Assembly: GCA_002280565.1 (NCBI GenBank)
Contig: NCEF01000006.1
Span: 1-64,000 of the forward strand
DNA length: 64,000 nt
Direction of reading: 5' to 3'
Origin: Sphingomonas sp. 32-66-10
Lineage (GTDB): Bacteria; Pseudomonadota; Alphaproteobacteria; Sphingomonadales; Sphingomonadaceae
Shown in pieces: positions 8,510 to 18,152 of the stretch. How positions within the stretch are numbered: the stretch's first letter is position 1; each line of letters opens with the position of its first letter. The position numbers were made by a program, and so were the translations under genes. The notes below the pieces were generated by a model that was given only the letters and a program-made list of their open reading frames with translations, had not been told where the DNA came from and made no database searches.

Positions 8510-11251
8510 ATGTTCGGCGGCTTGGCCAAGTCCCTGTTCGGTTCGTCCAACGACCGGTATGTTCGTTCGCTCAACCCCATTCTCGCCAAGATCGCGGGCT
8601 TCGAACCCGCGCTCAAGGCAATGTCCGACGACGAATTGGCGGCACAGACCGTCAAGTTCCGCGAGCGGCTTGAAAATGGCGAAAAGCTCGATTCGATCCT
8701 GCCCGAAGCGTTCGCCACGGTGCGAGAGGCTGGCGTCCGCGTGCTCGGCATGCGCCATTTCGACGTGCAGATGGTCGGCGGCATCGTCCTTCACCGCGGC
8801 GAAATCGCCGAAATGCGCACCGGTGAGGGCAAGACCCTGGTGGCGACGCTCGCTACCTATCTGAACGCGCTGCCGGGCAAGGGCGTGCACGTCATTACCG
8901 TGAACGACTATCTCGCGCGCCGCGACTCCGAATGGATGGGCCAGATCTACCGCTTCCTCGGCCTCAGCGTCGGCGTGATCGTCCCCAACCTCGCCGACCA
9001 TCAGCGGCGCGAAGCCTATGCATCGGACATTACCTACGGCACGAACAACGAATTCGGCTTCGACTATCTGCGCGACAATATGAAATATGACCGCGCGTCG
9101 ATGGTTCAGCGCCCCTTCGCCATGGCGATCGTCGACGAGGTCGACTCGGTGCTGATCGACGAAGCGCGCACCCCGCTGATCATCTCCGGCCCGACCGACG
9201 ACAAGAGCGAGCTCTATATGGGCGTCGACGCGATCGTGAAGCAGCTGTCCCCTGAGCTGTACGAAAAGGACGAGAAGCAGAAGAGCATCGTCCTGACCGA
9301 AGATGGCATGGAAAGCGTCGAGCGGATGCTGGAGGATGCCGGCCTGCTCAAGGGCGCCAACCTCTATGATTTCGAAAATACCCAGGTGGTCCACCACCTC
9401 AACCAGTCGCTGCGCGCGAACGTCATGTACAAGCGCGACATCGACTATATCGTCAAGGACGGCAAGGTCGTCATCATCGACGAATTCACCGGCCGCATGA
9501 TGGACGGCCGCCGCTGGTCCGACGGCCTGCACCAGGCGGTCGAGGCGAAGGAAGGCGTGACGATCGAGCCGGAGAACCAGACGCTCGCGTCGATCACCTT
9601 CCAGAATTATTTCCGCATGTACCCGAAACTGTCGGGCATGACCGGCACGGCCGCGACCGAGGCGCCGGAATTCTTCGACATCTACAAGATGAACGTCGTG
9701 TCGATCCCGACCAACGTCCCGGTCAAGCGCATCGATCAGGACGATGAGTTCTACAAGACGATGCAGGACAAGTTCATCGCCATCGCGCGGACGATCCGAG
9801 AGCATTCGGCGAAGGGCCAGCCGGTGCTGGTCGGCACCGTGTCGATCGAAAAGTCCGAACTGCTCAGCGAATATCTGACCAAGGAAGGCGTCGACCACTC
9901 GGTCCTCAACGCCCGCTTCCACGAACAGGAAGCGCATATCGTGGCGCAGGCCGGCCGGCTCGGCGCGGTGACCATCGCCACCAACATGGCCGGTCGCGGC
10001 ACCGACATTCAGCTGGGCGGCAATTTGGAGTTCCGCATCGAGGCCGAACTCGCCGAAATGCCCGAAGGGCCGGAGCGCGACGCCGCGATCGCGCAGATCA
10101 AGGCCGAGATCGCCGCCGAGAAGCAGCGCGTGCTGGCGGCCGGCGGCCTGTTCGTGCTCGGCACCGAACGCCATGAAAGCCGCCGCATCGACAACCAGCT
10201 GCGCGGCCGTTCGGGCCGTCAGGGCGACCCGGGTCTCAGCCGCTTCTACCTCAGCCTCGACGACGATCTGCTGCGCATCTTCGGCCCCGACACGCTGTTC
10301 GCCAAGATGATGCGCAACAACATCGCCGATGGTGAGGCAATCGGCAGCAAGTGGCTGACCAAGGCGATCGAAACCGCGCAGAAGAAGGTCGAGGCGCGCA
10401 ACTACGACATCCGCAAGCAGGTCGTCGAATATGACGACGTGATGAACGATCAGCGCAAGGTTATCTACGAACAGCGCGCCGACATCATGGACGCCGACAC
10501 CGTCGGCGACGTGGTCGAGGATATGCGCGCGGAGACGGTCAACGATCTGGTCGGCACTGCCTGCCCGCCCGAAACCTATCCCGAACAATGGGATATCGAG
10601 GGGCTGAAGGCCCGCGTGCAGGATACGCTGGGCATCGAGGCACCGGTCGAACAATGGATCGCCGAGACCGACGGGATCGAGCCCGAGGATGTCGAAACCC
10701 GCATCCGCGAACTGGCCAGCGCGCGCGTCACCGCCAAGTCGGACGAGCTTGACCCGGAAACCTGGACCTCGATCGAAAAGTCGATCCTGCTCCAGAATCT
10801 CGATCATCACTGGAAGGAGCATCTCGCGATGCTCGACGCGCTGCGTCAGGTCGTCCACCTGCGCGCCTATGCGCAAAAGACGCCGATCAACGAATATAAG
10901 CAGGAAGCGTTCGCGATGTTCGAACGCATGCTGGGCGCAATCCGCGAGGATGTGACCCGCACCCTCGCTTGGGCCGAATTCCAGTTCCAGGCGCCCCCGG
11001 GCCTTCCTGAACTGCCCGATTTCCTGACGACGCATATCGACCCGCTGACCGGCCTCGATAACAGCGCCGACTGGGATGCGGGCAGCGCCGGGCTGATTTC
11101 GAACGAGCTGCCGGCGATGCAGATCCCGCGCCCGACCGGCGAAGCGCTGGGTGACGATCCGGCATCGTGGGAAGGCCGCGTCAACCGCAACGCGCCGTGT
11201 CCGTGCGGCTCGGGTCGCAAATACAAGCAATGCCACGGCGCGGTGGTGTGA
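8510..11251 (+). CDS. secA: Preprotein translocase ATPase SecA
   Basis: 913 aa, full length. SecA is the motor that pushes unfolded preproteins through SecYEG. Walker A is [11 protein letters not shown] (residues 102-112) and Walker B lies in [15 protein letters not shown]. The second nucleotide-binding domain shows [14 protein letters not shown] and [13 protein letters not shown]. The helical scaffold ([12 protein letters not shown]) is present. The C-terminal zinc finger [13 protein letters not shown] (897-909) is the SEC-C motif used for SecB contact. The ATG follows a weak GGAAATC site. A strong terminator lies just downstream, so secA closes its unit. Confidence 0.98.
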   Translation: MFGGLAKSLFGSSNDRYVRSLNPILAKIAGFEPALKAMSDDELAAQTVKFRERLENGEKLDSILPEAFATVREAGVRVLGMRHFDVQMVGGIVLHRGEIAEMRTGEGKTLVATLATYLNALPGKGVHVITVNDYLARRDSEWMGQIYRFLGLSVGVIVPNLADHQRREAYASDITYGTNNEFGFDYLRDNMKYDRASMVQRPFAMAIVDEVDSVLIDEARTPLIISGPTDDKSELYMGVDAIVKQLSPELYEKDEKQKSIVLTEDGMESVERMLEDAGLLKGANLYDFENTQVVHHLNQSLRANVMYKRDIDYIVKDGKVVIIDEFTGRMMDGRRWSDGLHQAVEAKEGVTIEPENQTLASITFQNYFRMYPKLSGMTGTAATEAPEFFDIYKMNVVSIPTNVPVKRIDQDDEFYKTMQDKFIAIARTIREHSAKGQPVLVGTVSIEKSELLSEYLTKEGVDHSVLNARFHEQEAHIVAQAGRLGAVTIATNMAGRGTDIQLGGNLEFRIEAELAEMPEGPERDAAIAQIKAEIAAEKQRVLAAGGLFVLGTERHESRRIDNQLRGRSGRQGDPGLSRFYLSLDDDLLRIFGPDTLFAKMMRNNIADGEAIGSKWLTKAIETAQKKVEARNYDIRKQVVEYDDVMNDQRKVIYEQRADIMDADTVGDVVEDMRAETVNDLVGTACPPETYPEQWDIEGLKARVQDTLGIEAPVEQWIAETDGIEPEDVETRIRELASARVTAKSDELDPETWTSIEKSILLQNLDHHWKEHLAMLDALRQVVHLRAYAQKTPINEYKQEAFAMFERMLGAIREDVTRTLAWAEFQFQAPPGLPELPDFLTTHIDPLTGLDNSADWDAGSAGLISNELPAMQIPRPTGEALGDDPASWEGRVNRNAPCPCGSGRKYKQCHGAVV

Positions 11252-11277
11252 CCGCCGCCCGTCGCTGACACGAAAAA

Positions 11278-11311
11278 GGGCCGCCCGAGACGATCGGGCG
11301 GCCCATTTTTT
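11278..11311 (+). terminator. Rho-independent terminator after secA
   Basis: An 11-bp perfect stem GGGCCGCCCGA/TCGGGCGGCCC with a 5-nt loop is followed by ATTTTTT. AAAAA precedes the stem, so it could also stop the convergent lipoprotein transcript. Confidence 0.92.
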
Positions 11312-11313
11312 GG

Positions 11314-11343
11314 TCAATCCTCCCCTTTGCGGAGGAGGATTGA
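11314..11343. repeat. Short palindrome, TCAATCCTCC type
   Basis: TCAATCCTCC (11314-11323) pairs with GGAGGATTGA (11334-11343) across 10 nt, between two convergent genes. It looks like a short relative of the larger CCTCCCCC palindromic elements in this window. Confidence 0.6.
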
Positions 11344-11349
11344 ACTACC

Positions 11350-11937
11350 TCACCGCGGGCGCGGCGGGGCGATCGACGTGCCGAGATTCTCCAGCACCTC
11401 GCGCGCGTTGAACGCGCGGACATTGTCGGGCTTGCGGCCCTTGCCGATCACGATTTCGGCGCTCGCTTCATAGCGCTCGACCGTGCGGATATCGACGTCG
11501 CGGTCCCAGAAGGGATCGCCGCCCCACGGGCTCCAGCTGCGCCAGCCCCAGCGCGGGCCGTAGTAGCGCCATGACGGGCCCCAGCCGCCCCATGGGCCGC
11601 CGGCAAACGGGCTGCTGGTCGCATAGGTGCGCGACTTCTTCTCGGTATCGCGGTCGGACAGGATGAAATGGTCGCCGCCGCGCTCAACCGTCAGCTGCGC
11701 CGCGCGATAGAGCAGATAGCGCTCGACCGTCTCGCGCGACGTCATGCTGTTGCCGGCAAAGGTGACGCGGAAGCGGTCGGATTCGATCTGCTCGTCCCAA
11801 TAACCCGTGCGATACGAACCGCTGCCGGTCGCGGGCTGATACGGGGTCGGGGTCGAGCAGGATGCAAGCACGCTCGCGCTGGCCAGCGCAAGCGCGACCG
11901 CCGCGATACGCGAGCGGCGGGCGGGGACGGTGGACAT
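11350..11937 (-). CDS. Lipoprotein of the CC0125/CC1285 type
   Basis: 195 aa from the ATG at 11937, which has a strong AGGAGG site. The signal peptide ends in the lipobox LASC (ASVLASCSTPTPYQP), so the mature protein is lipid-anchored. The next domain (GYWDEQIESDRFRVTFAGN, TVERYLLYRAAQLTVERGGDHFIL) is found in small alphaproteobacterial lipoproteins named CC0125/CC1285. A Trp/Gly-rich segment (GGPWGGWGPSWRYYGPRWGW) sits in the middle. Function is unknown. It is convergent with secA. Confidence 0.82.
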   Translation of the reverse strand: MSTVPARRSRIAAVALALASASVLASCSTPTPYQPATGSGSYRTGYWDEQIESDRFRVTFAGNSMTSRETVERYLLYRAAQLTVERGGDHFILSDRDTEKKSRTYATSSPFAGGPWGGWGPSWRYYGPRWGWRSWSPWGGDPFWDRDVDIRTVERYEASAEIVIGKGRKPDNVRAFNAREVLENLGTSIAPPRPR

Positions 11938-12098
11938 GATTTTCCTCCTAAGCATCTCGTATTGCGGCGAATCGTGCCGATGCTGCGGCGATAACGTTCA
12001 GCACAGGCCAAATGTCCCTATGCTGAACGAAACGACAGAAACCCGCGCGGCGCAAGGCCTGCGGCTGGTGTTGTGCCATCGCTGTTCGGAAATGTCGT

Positions 12099-12173
12099 TG
12101 GCTCCCTGAGTAGGATTCGAACCTACGGCCGCTCGATTAACAGTCGAGAGCTCTACCGCTGAGCTATCAGGGA
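12099..12173 (-). tRNA. tRNA-Asn (GTT)
   Basis: The minus strand folds as a complete cloverleaf: acceptor TCCCTGA/TCAGGGA, D arm GCTC-AGCGGTA-GAGC, anticodon arm CTCGA-CTGTTAA-TCGAG with anticodon GTT, and T arm GTAGG-TTCGAAT-CCTAC. The CCA end is encoded (12099-12101). No integrase or duplicated 3' end is seen nearby. Confidence 0.97.
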
Positions 12174-12265
12174 ACACCAGCGAGGGCGCGCCTATACGAA
12201 GGGGTGCCGGGCAATGCAAGCGGGGAAAGGGGGATTTTTGTGCGGCATCGGCCTGCTTCCTTATC

Positions 12266-12396
12266 TTCCTCCCCCGGAGGGGGAGGGGGACCGCCGAAGG
12301 CGGTGGAGGGGGAGCTCTCCTCTTGGCGTCGCCGCTTGCCGAAACTACCCCTCCGTCACCGCTGCGCGGTGCCACCTCCCCCTCCGGGGGAGGAGT
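12266..12396. repeat. Large palindromic element, copy A
   Basis: The left arm begins TTCCTCCCCCGGAGGGGGAG and continues with an ACCGCCGAAGGCGGT sub-hairpin. The right arm is its imperfect complement, ending CCTCCGGGGGAGGAG. It fills the gap between tRNA-Asn and the end of nadK, finishing 5 bp before the nadK stop codon. It shares termini and core with the copies at 26595-26756 and 32431-32601. Confidence 0.8.
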
Positions 12397-12401
12397 TCGC
12401 G

Positions 12402-13175
12402 TCACGCAATAAACTGTTCCATCGTGATCCGCTCATCCAGCGCATGCTCGGGGTCGAACAGCAACGTCAGGTCGCGGTTGCGGTCGATCGCGATGTCGAC
12501 CTGTGCCACGTCGCGCACCTCGCGCTGGTCGGCGACCGCGCTCACCGGGCGCTTGCCGGGGTCGAGCACGCGCAGCGAGATGCGCGTTTTTTCCGGCAGG
12601 ATCGCGCCGCGCCAGCGGCGTGGGCGGAACGGGCTGATCGGGGTCAGCGCCAGCAGCCGCGATCCCAGCGGCAGGATTGGGCCATGCGCCGACAGATTAT
12701 ACGCGGTCGACCCCGCCGGAGTTGCGACGAGAATGCCGTCGCATACCAGTTCGGGCAGCACGACGCGGTCGTTGACGCGCACCTCCAGCTTGGCGGTCTG
12801 GCGCGTCTCGCGCAGCAGCGACACTTCGTTGATCGCGGGCAGGACGTGGCGCTCGCCATCCATCGTGGTCGCGGTCATCACCAGCGGCGACACCTTGAAC
12901 GGCCGCGCCCGCGCCAGTCGTTCCTCCAGCCCCTCGGGCTGCCAGTCGTTCATCAGGAAACCGATGGTGCCCAGGTTCATGCCGAACACCGGCACGATCC
13001 GCCGCCGCTCCAGCATCGCGTGCAGTGTCTGGAGCATGAACCCGTCGCCGCCCAGCGCGACGACCATCTCGGCATCCTCGACCGGCACCCAATCGCGCCC
13101 GGCGAGCAGTTCCGCCGCAGCGGTTTCCGCCGGCGTGGTGGGAGAGGCGGCAAGCGCCCGGCGCACGCTGCTCAT
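12402..13175 (-). CDS. nadK: NAD kinase
   Basis: 257 aa. It phosphorylates NAD to NADP. The diagnostic GGDG motif appears in VVALGGDGFMLQTLH. The NE/D-type loop is in NLGTIGFLMNDW, and GSTAYNLSAHGPILP is the conserved nucleotide-binding segment. The start codon overlaps the moaA stop (ATGA), so it is translated after moaA. Its stop codon lies 5 bp from palindromic element A. Confidence 0.95.
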   Translation of the reverse strand: MSSVRRALAASPTTPAETAAAELLAGRDWVPVEDAEMVVALGGDGFMLQTLHAMLERRRIVPVFGMNLGTIGFLMNDWQPEGLEERLARARPFKVSPLVMTATTMDGERHVLPAINEVSLLRETRQTAKLEVRVNDRVVLPELVCDGILVATPAGSTAYNLSAHGPILPLGSRLLALTPISPFRPRRWRGAILPEKTRISLRVLDPGKRPVSAVADQREVRDVAQVDIAIDRNRDLTLLFDPEHALDERITMEQFIA

Positions 13176-14176
13176 CCGCCGGTCACGCTCATATGCCGCG
13201 TCACTGCCGGTGCGGCGCCCGGTGCCACATCGAAATCGTGCCGCGCCGGCTTGCTCGCCAGCGCCGCATCGATCGCGGCATCGACCGCCGTCAGCCCGCC
13301 GCCGCGGATCGCGGCCTTCAGATCGACCTGGTCGTCATGGCCCAGACAGGTGAACAGCTTACCCTCCGTAGTCAGCCGCACGCGGTTGCAGCTGTCGCAG
13401 AAATTACCCGTTAGCGGGGAAATCAGGCCCAGCCGCGCGCCGGTCCCGCCGACCCGCCAGTACCGCGCCGGGCCGCCGCTGTCATGGGCATCGCGGGTCA
13501 GGTCGAACCGCGCCGACAAATCGTCGAACACCGCCGTCAGCGGCACGAAGCGGTCGGCGCGATCCTCGTCGATCCGCCCCAGCGGCATCGTCTCGATCAG
13601 CGTCAGGTCCATGCCCTGCGCGCTGGTCCACTCCAGCATCGCCGGAATCTCGGTGTGGTTCAGCCCCTTGAGCGCGACCATGTTGATCTTGACGGCGAGG
13701 CCAGCCGCGCGCGCCGCCGCAATACCGTCCAGCACCTGTGCGACATCGCCATGCCGGGTGATATGCCGGAACATCTCGGGATCGCGGCTGTCCACGCTGA
13801 CATTGATCCGCCGCACGCCCGCCTGCGCCAGCGCCGCCGCATGCGCCGCCAGCCGTGTGCCGTTGGTGGTCAGCGTCAGTTCGTCGAGGCCTGCACCCAC
13901 GCTGCGGCCCAGCCGCCGCACCAGCTCCAGCGCGTCGCGCCGCACCAGCGGTTCGCCGCCGGTCAGCCGAATCTTGGTCACGCCGCGCGCGACAAACCGC
14001 TCCGCGATCAGCGCGATTTCCTCCAGCGCCAGCACTTCGCTGCGCGGCAGGAACGTCATGTCCTCGGCCATGCAATAGCGACAGCGCAGGTCACACCGGT
14101 CGGTGACCGATACCCGCAGGTAACGGATCGCGCGGCCGTGCCGGTCCACCAGAGGCCGATCGCTCGCCATGGGCAT
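13172..14176 (-). CDS. moaA: GTP 3',8-cyclase, molybdenum cofactor synthesis
   Basis: 334 aa radical-SAM enzyme that converts GTP to 3',8-cyclo-dihydro-GTP. The SAM cluster motif CDLRCRYC is at residues 28-35. LTGGEPLVRRDA is the SAM-contact motif. The C-terminal cluster has CDSCNRVRLTTEGKLFTCLG. The protein ends in Gly-Gly, the conserved tail that enters the active site. The start is ATG at 14176; MASD two codons later is an alternative. It is coupled to nadK downstream. No other moa gene is in the window. Confidence 0.96.
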   Translation of the reverse strand: MPMASDRPLVDRHGRAIRYLRVSVTDRCDLRCRYCMAEDMTFLPRSEVLALEEIALIAERFVARGVTKIRLTGGEPLVRRDALELVRRLGRSVGAGLDELTLTTNGTRLAAHAAALAQAGVRRINVSVDSRDPEMFRHITRHGDVAQVLDGIAAARAAGLAVKINMVALKGLNHTEIPAMLEWTSAQGMDLTLIETMPLGRIDEDRADRFVPLTAVFDDLSARFDLTRDAHDSGGPARYWRVGGTGARLGLISPLTGNFCDSCNRVRLTTEGKLFTCLGHDDQVDLKAAIRGGGLTAVDAAIDAALASKPARHDFDVAPGAAPAVTRHMSVTGG

Positions 14177-14230
14177 AGGAGCTAAGCTGTTCGTAGCGCC
14201 GGGACAAGGCTTGCGTTAGGAAGACCTGCA

Positions 14231-16204
14231 ATGACCGACGCCGCGCCCGCCTCTGCCACACCAATGACCGGGCGCGACCGGCCACTGTTCCTGCTGTCCT
14301 TCCGCCAGCGCGACGAACTCGCGGCGCAGGCGGCGCGGGCCGGCTGGCGCGTGGTCGCGGCGCGGCGCGGGGAGGGGGCGGATCACCGTTTCCTCGCCAG
14401 CGGCGCGGCGGTGGCCGTGGTCGATGCGCGCGGTTCGGTGGCAGAGGGGCTGGCCGCGACCCGCGCGCTGGCACCCGTCACCAGCGCGCATGGGGCGGCG
14501 CTGCTCGCGCTCGTCTCACGCGACGACACCGGTCGGCTCGGCGAATTCTACGACGCCGGTGCCACCCACTTCCTCGCCAGCCCGATGCGCGAGGTGGAAT
14601 TTGTTCAGGCGCTGCGCTTCGCCGCGCGCCATGCCCAGCGCATTGGCAGCGATGCGCACCGCGCGACCGGGGAGCCGCTTGGCTGGCGCTACGATCCCGC
14701 GCTGCGCTCGCTTCAGCTGACACCGGCGCTGGCAGCGATGCTGGGGCTCAGCGCCGCGCCCTCGCTGCGCACCATGTTGCGCCATGTCGAGGCGGCGGAT
14801 CGCGGTGCAATGCGCGGCGCATTGGCGCGACTGCGCGACGGGATTCAGGCAACCGCCTTCGCCCACGACCTGCCCGGCGCGGGGCGGGTGGTCGAGCATC
14901 TTCAGCGCGACGCCCGCACCGGCCGCATCCACGCGCTGATCGAACGGCTGGGCGAGGTGGACGCGAGCGCCGTCGTCCGCGACGTCCTCACCGGCGTGCG
15001 CGATGACGCCGGAATGCGCCGCTGGCTCACCCGCCGCCTTGAGGATGCGCAGCCGGTCGGCGTCGCCCTGATCGCGCTCGGCCGGTTCGACATGGTCAAC
15101 ACCGCCTATGGCCGCGACGCCGGCGATTCGGTCCTGCGCGCCGCATCGACGCGCATCGCCGATGCCGTGCGCGCCGTGCTCGGTCGCCGCGCAACGCTCG
15201 CGCGGATGGGCGGGGCTGAGTTCCTCGTCGCGGCGGAGGGTGCCGACGTCGAGGCGCTAACCGCCGCTGCCAAGGCGATCGAGGAGGCGCTGACCCGCCC
15301 CTTCGTCATCGGCGACGTCATTGCCCCGGTCGGCGCGCGCATCGCCACCGCCACCGCACGGCCCGGCGACGATGCGGCGGCGTTGCTCCGGCGCGCCAGC
15401 GAGGCATTGGCGGGCGAGGACGACGACAGTCGCGCCATCCCGCTCGATGCGCTCGCGGTCGATCTGCGCCGCGCAATGGAGGCGGGAGAAATCGAATTGC
15501 GCATGCAGCCCCAGGTCGCGGTCGCCACCGGCGCGATCGTCGGGGTCGAGGCATTGGCGCGCTGGCGTCACCCGCAGCATGGTGAGGTCGGTGCGGAAAC
15601 CTTGTTCGCCGCCGCCACCCGCGCCGAGCTGGAGGTCGCGCTCTCCGAACATGTCCAGCGCCTCGCGCTGGCCCAGGCGGCGCGCTGGCCGGCATCGCTC
15701 CGCCAGCTGCGCCTGTCGGTCAACGTCACCGCCGCCGATGTCGCGCGCTCCGGGTTCGCCGACCTGTTCCTCGACTGGGTCGACAGCAGCGGCTTCCCGC
15801 GGTCGCGCCTGACGGTCGAAATCACCGAAGGCGGGCTGATCGACGATCTCGGCGAAGCCTCCCGCCTGCTCAGCGAGCTGCGCGCCGCCGGCTGCCGCGT
15901 CGCGATCGACGATTTCGGCACCGGCTATTCCAGCCTCGCCTATCTGAAAGCCCTCCCGCTCGATTACCTCAAGGTCGACCGCCGCCTGACTCAGGACATT
16001 ACCGGCAGCGCGCGCGACCGTATCGTCGTGCGTGGCGTGATCGACATGGCCCGCTCGCTTGGGCTCACCGTCATCGCCGAAGGGGTCGAAACCCCCGAAC
16101 AGCTCGATCTGCTGGCCAAAGAGGGGTGCCAATATTATCAGGGCTATCTCTGCGCCGAGCCGCTGACCCTGCCCGAACTCCTTGCCCTGGTGGACTCTGT
16201 ATGA
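14231..16204 (+). CDS. Cyclic-di-GMP protein with receiver-like, degenerate GGDEF and EAL domains
   Basis: 657 aa. Residues 1-135 look like a degenerate response-regulator receiver (AGATHFLASPMREVEFVQALR). A PAS-like segment follows (LGWRYDPALRSLQLTPALAAML). The cyclase domain carries GGAEF at 327-331 instead of GGDEF, so cyclase activity is probably lost. The EAL domain keeps its motifs: EAL at 440-442, NVTAADVARS, EITEGGLIDD, DDFGTGYSSLAYLKALPLDYLKVD (part of this run) and EGVETPEQ. It is therefore likely a c-di-GMP phosphodiesterase, with the GGAEF domain perhaps as a GTP sensor. Its stop overlaps the next gene's ATG. Confidence 0.92.
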   Translation: MTDAAPASATPMTGRDRPLFLLSFRQRDELAAQAARAGWRVVAARRGEGADHRFLASGAAVAVVDARGSVAEGLAATRALAPVTSAHGAALLALVSRDDTGRLGEFYDAGATHFLASPMREVEFVQALRFAARHAQRIGSDAHRATGEPLGWRYDPALRSLQLTPALAAMLGLSAAPSLRTMLRHVEAADRGAMRGALARLRDGIQATAFAHDLPGAGRVVEHLQRDARTGRIHALIERLGEVDASAVVRDVLTGVRDDAGMRRWLTRRLEDAQPVGVALIALGRFDMVNTAYGRDAGDSVLRAASTRIADAVRAVLGRRATLARMGGAEFLVAAEGADVEALTAAAKAIEEALTRPFVIGDVIAPVGARIATATARPGDDAAALLRRASEALAGEDDDSRAIPLDALAVDLRRAMEAGEIELRMQPQVAVATGAIVGVEALARWRHPQHGEVGAETLFAAATRAELEVALSEHVQRLALAQAARWPASLRQLRLSVNVTAADVARSGFADLFLDWVDSSGFPRSRLTVEITEGGLIDDLGEASRLLSELRAAGCRVAIDDFGTGYSSLAYLKALPLDYLKVDRRLTQDITGSARDRIVVRGVIDMARSLGLTVIAEGVETPEQLDLLAKEGCQYYQGYLCAEPLTLPELLALVDSV

Positions 16205-16638
16205 ACGACCCCCGCGACGCGACCGGCGTCTGGTATGGCCGCTACTTCGCGACCGGCTGGGACGTACCCGAAAACAGCTTCATCGCGCATCTTGAGGAAT
16301 TTGGCGGCGCGGTCGAGGGCACGATCACCGAACCCGATGACACCGGCCTGTCCGAAATCCGCCGTGCCTTCGTTTCCGGCAGCCGCAGCCTCGACACGCT
16401 CACTTTCACCAAACAATATGACCCATCCGGCCCGCTCGCGCACAGCGTCGCCTATTCGGGCCGGATCAGCGAGGACGGGACGCAAGTCACCGGCGACTGG
16501 CGCTTCTCCGGCTATCACGGCAGCTTCGTGATGAACCGCGAGATTTTCAGCGCCGAGGAACTGGACGAAGAGGCGGCGGTGGACGAAGAATTGCTGATCG
16601 AATTGGGGGACCCGGCGCCGCCCGCATGGCGCCTGTGA
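16201..16638 (+). CDS. Hypothetical protein coupled to the EAL gene
   Basis: 145 aa from the ATG at 16201, which overlaps the upstream stop (ATGA). It is soluble and has no signal peptide. Visible features are WYGRYFATGWDVPENSFIAHLEEFGGAVEGTITEPD and a very acidic C-terminus (EELDEEAAVDEELLIELGD). The pattern of alternating strands suggests a small beta-barrel. No family is recognised. The tight coupling suggests work with, or the same control as, the EAL protein. Confidence 0.75.
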   Translation: MNDPRDATGVWYGRYFATGWDVPENSFIAHLEEFGGAVEGTITEPDDTGLSEIRRAFVSGSRSLDTLTFTKQYDPSGPLAHSVAYSGRISEDGTQVTGDWRFSGYHGSFVMNREIFSAEELDEEAAVDEELLIELGDPAPPAWRL

Positions 16639-16654
16639 CTTGGGAGGGATTGAG

Positions 16655-17545
16655 ATGATGAACCGCCGCGGCCTGTTCGCGACACTGGCGATGCTGCTGA
16701 CCGCAGCGTTGCTCCCCACGCCCGCCGCGGCCAAGGGCTTCACGTCCGACCGCATCGCCGTGACCGTGGAGGGGAAGGGCGCCGACGTCATCCTGATCCC
16801 CGGCCTTTCCTCCAGCCCGCGCGTCTGGGCGGAGATGACCGCCGCGCTGCCCGGCTATCGTTACCACAAGGTTCAGGTGCGCGGCTTCGGCGGGCTCGAC
16901 AAGGGCGGCAACACCGACGGCAATGTCGCCGCCCCGGTGACCGAGGAAATCGCGCGCTACATCGCCGAACACAAGCTCGGCAAGGTCGCGGTGATCGGCC
17001 ATTCGATGGGCGGCACGATGGCGATGATGCTCGCCGCGCGCCACCCCGATCAGGTCGGCAAGCTGATGGTGGTCGACATGCTGCCCTTCCTCGGCGCGAT
17101 GTTCGGCGGCCCGCAGGCAACGCCGGAGACGCTCAAGCCGATCGCCGACCAGATCATGGCCGGCATGCGCAACAGCCCGCAGGACGCCTATGCCAAGCAG
17201 CTTGAAGGCACGATCGCATCGATGGTCGCGACCGAAAGCATGCGCGCGCCCGCGCTGGACGACGCGATGAAGTCCGACCGCGACGTCTCGGCCCGCGCCT
17301 ATGGCGAACTCGTCGTCACCAACCTGATGCCGGAACTCAGCAAGGTCACCGCGCCGACCACGGTCCTCTATGTGACGCCGAAGGGCGCACCGGTCACCGA
17401 CGCGCAGATGGACGGCTTCTACCAGGCGTCCTACGCTCCGATCAAAGGCGCAAAGCTGGTGCGCGTCCCCGCGTCGGCGCACTTCATCATGTGGGACAAC
17501 GCGCCCTTCTTCCAGGCTCAGGTAAAGGCGTTCCTCGCAGTATGA
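16655..17545 (+). CDS. Exported alpha/beta hydrolase
   Basis: About 296 aa. The ATG at 16655 (or 16658) follows GGGAGGG. A signal peptide (RRGLFATLAMLLTAALLPTPAAA) directs export. The alpha/beta-hydrolase fold is shown by VILIPGLSSSPRVW (oxyanion region), the nucleophile elbow GHSMGG, and a late His in SAHFIMWD. The acid residue is likely in the VTPKGAPVTDAQMD region. The substrate is unknown. The FKBP gene is coupled at its stop codon (ATGA). Confidence 0.88.
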   Translation: MMNRRGLFATLAMLLTAALLPTPAAAKGFTSDRIAVTVEGKGADVILIPGLSSSPRVWAEMTAALPGYRYHKVQVRGFGGLDKGGNTDGNVAAPVTEEIARYIAEHKLGKVAVIGHSMGGTMAMMLAARHPDQVGKLMVVDMLPFLGAMFGGPQATPETLKPIADQIMAGMRNSPQDAYAKQLEGTIASMVATESMRAPALDDAMKSDRDVSARAYGELVVTNLMPELSKVTAPTTVLYVTPKGAPVTDAQMDGFYQASYAPIKGAKLVRVPASAHFIMWDNAPFFQAQVKAFLAV

Positions 17546-18030
17546 AGCCCACCATCGCACTCGCCGCCGCGCTGATCGCGCTCCCCGCCGCCGCACAGGA
17601 TGCCCCCGACCGCTCACAGGACGTCGCGTGGCATAATCAGCAATCGCTCGCGCTGGCACAGCGTCACGGCGGCGCCGGCTGGAACGTGACCAGGAGCGGC
17701 CTGCGCTGGCGATTGGTCGCGGGGAACGGCTCCGGCCAGCGCCCCGGCCCGACCGACCGCGTGACCGTCCATTATGTCGGCACCTTCACCGACGGCGCCG
17801 AATTCGACAGCTCGGTCAAGCGCGGCCAGCCCGCCACCTTCCCGCTAAACCGCGTCATCCGCGGCTGGACCGAGGGCGTCCAGCTGATGGGTGTGGGCGA
17901 CACGGTCGAATTCGCGATTCCCTCCGAGATCGCCTACGGCCCCAACGGCCGCGGCCCGATCCCGGGCGGCGCGACGCTGCTGTTCACGGTGGAACTGCTG
18001 GGGATTGAGGGGGCGGGGACCGCCGAGTAA
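17542..18030 (+). CDS. FKBP-type peptidyl-prolyl isomerase, exported
   Basis: 162 aa from the ATG at 17542, overlapping the hydrolase stop. The signal peptide is MKPTIALAAALIALPAAAQ. The FKBP core is clear: DRVTVHYVGTFTDGAEFDSS, FPLNRVIRGWTEGVQLM, GDTVEFAIPSEIAYG and PGGATLLFTVELLG. A role in periplasmic folding is likely. The palindromic repeat downstream separates it from the convergent SDR gene. Confidence 0.93.
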   Translation: MKPTIALAAALIALPAAAQDAPDRSQDVAWHNQQSLALAQRHGGAGWNVTRSGLRWRLVAGNGSGQRPGPTDRVTVHYVGTFTDGAEFDSSVKRGQPATFPLNRVIRGWTEGVQLMGVGDTVEFAIPSEIAYGPNGRGPIPGGATLLFTVELLGIEGAGTAE

Positions 18031-18041
18031 CCGCAACACCC

Positions 18042-18142
18042 ATCGTCGCCCCGGGCTTGACCCGGGGCAGGGCTGCCTTGGTGTGTGCGTGCAGAGTAGA
18101 AGAGCTAGAAGCCCCGCCCCAGGTCAAGCCCGGGGTGACGAT
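18042..18142. repeat. Inverted repeat of the CCCGGGCTTGACCCGGG family
   Basis: Arms 18042-18067 and 18117-18142 are complementary at 24 of 26 positions. The core CCCCGGGCTTGACC is a sequence widespread as dispersed palindromes in sphingomonads and related bacteria. It lies between two convergent genes and may help end both transcripts. Confidence 0.85.
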
Positions 18143-18152
18143 AAGGGAGGGA

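Noticed and set aside
8213-11317. 1034-codon open frame opposite secA
   Set aside because: High G+C leaves few stops on the antisense strand. It has no ribosome site, and the sense strand encodes a textbook SecA.
12099-12173. tRNA-Asn as an attachment site for an integrated island
   Set aside because: No integrase gene and no repeated 3' tRNA fragment were found on either side.
12266-12396. Insertion sequence or MITE with target duplication
   Set aside because: No transposase is present, and I could not identify a convincing flanking direct duplication; it is treated as a palindromic repeat.
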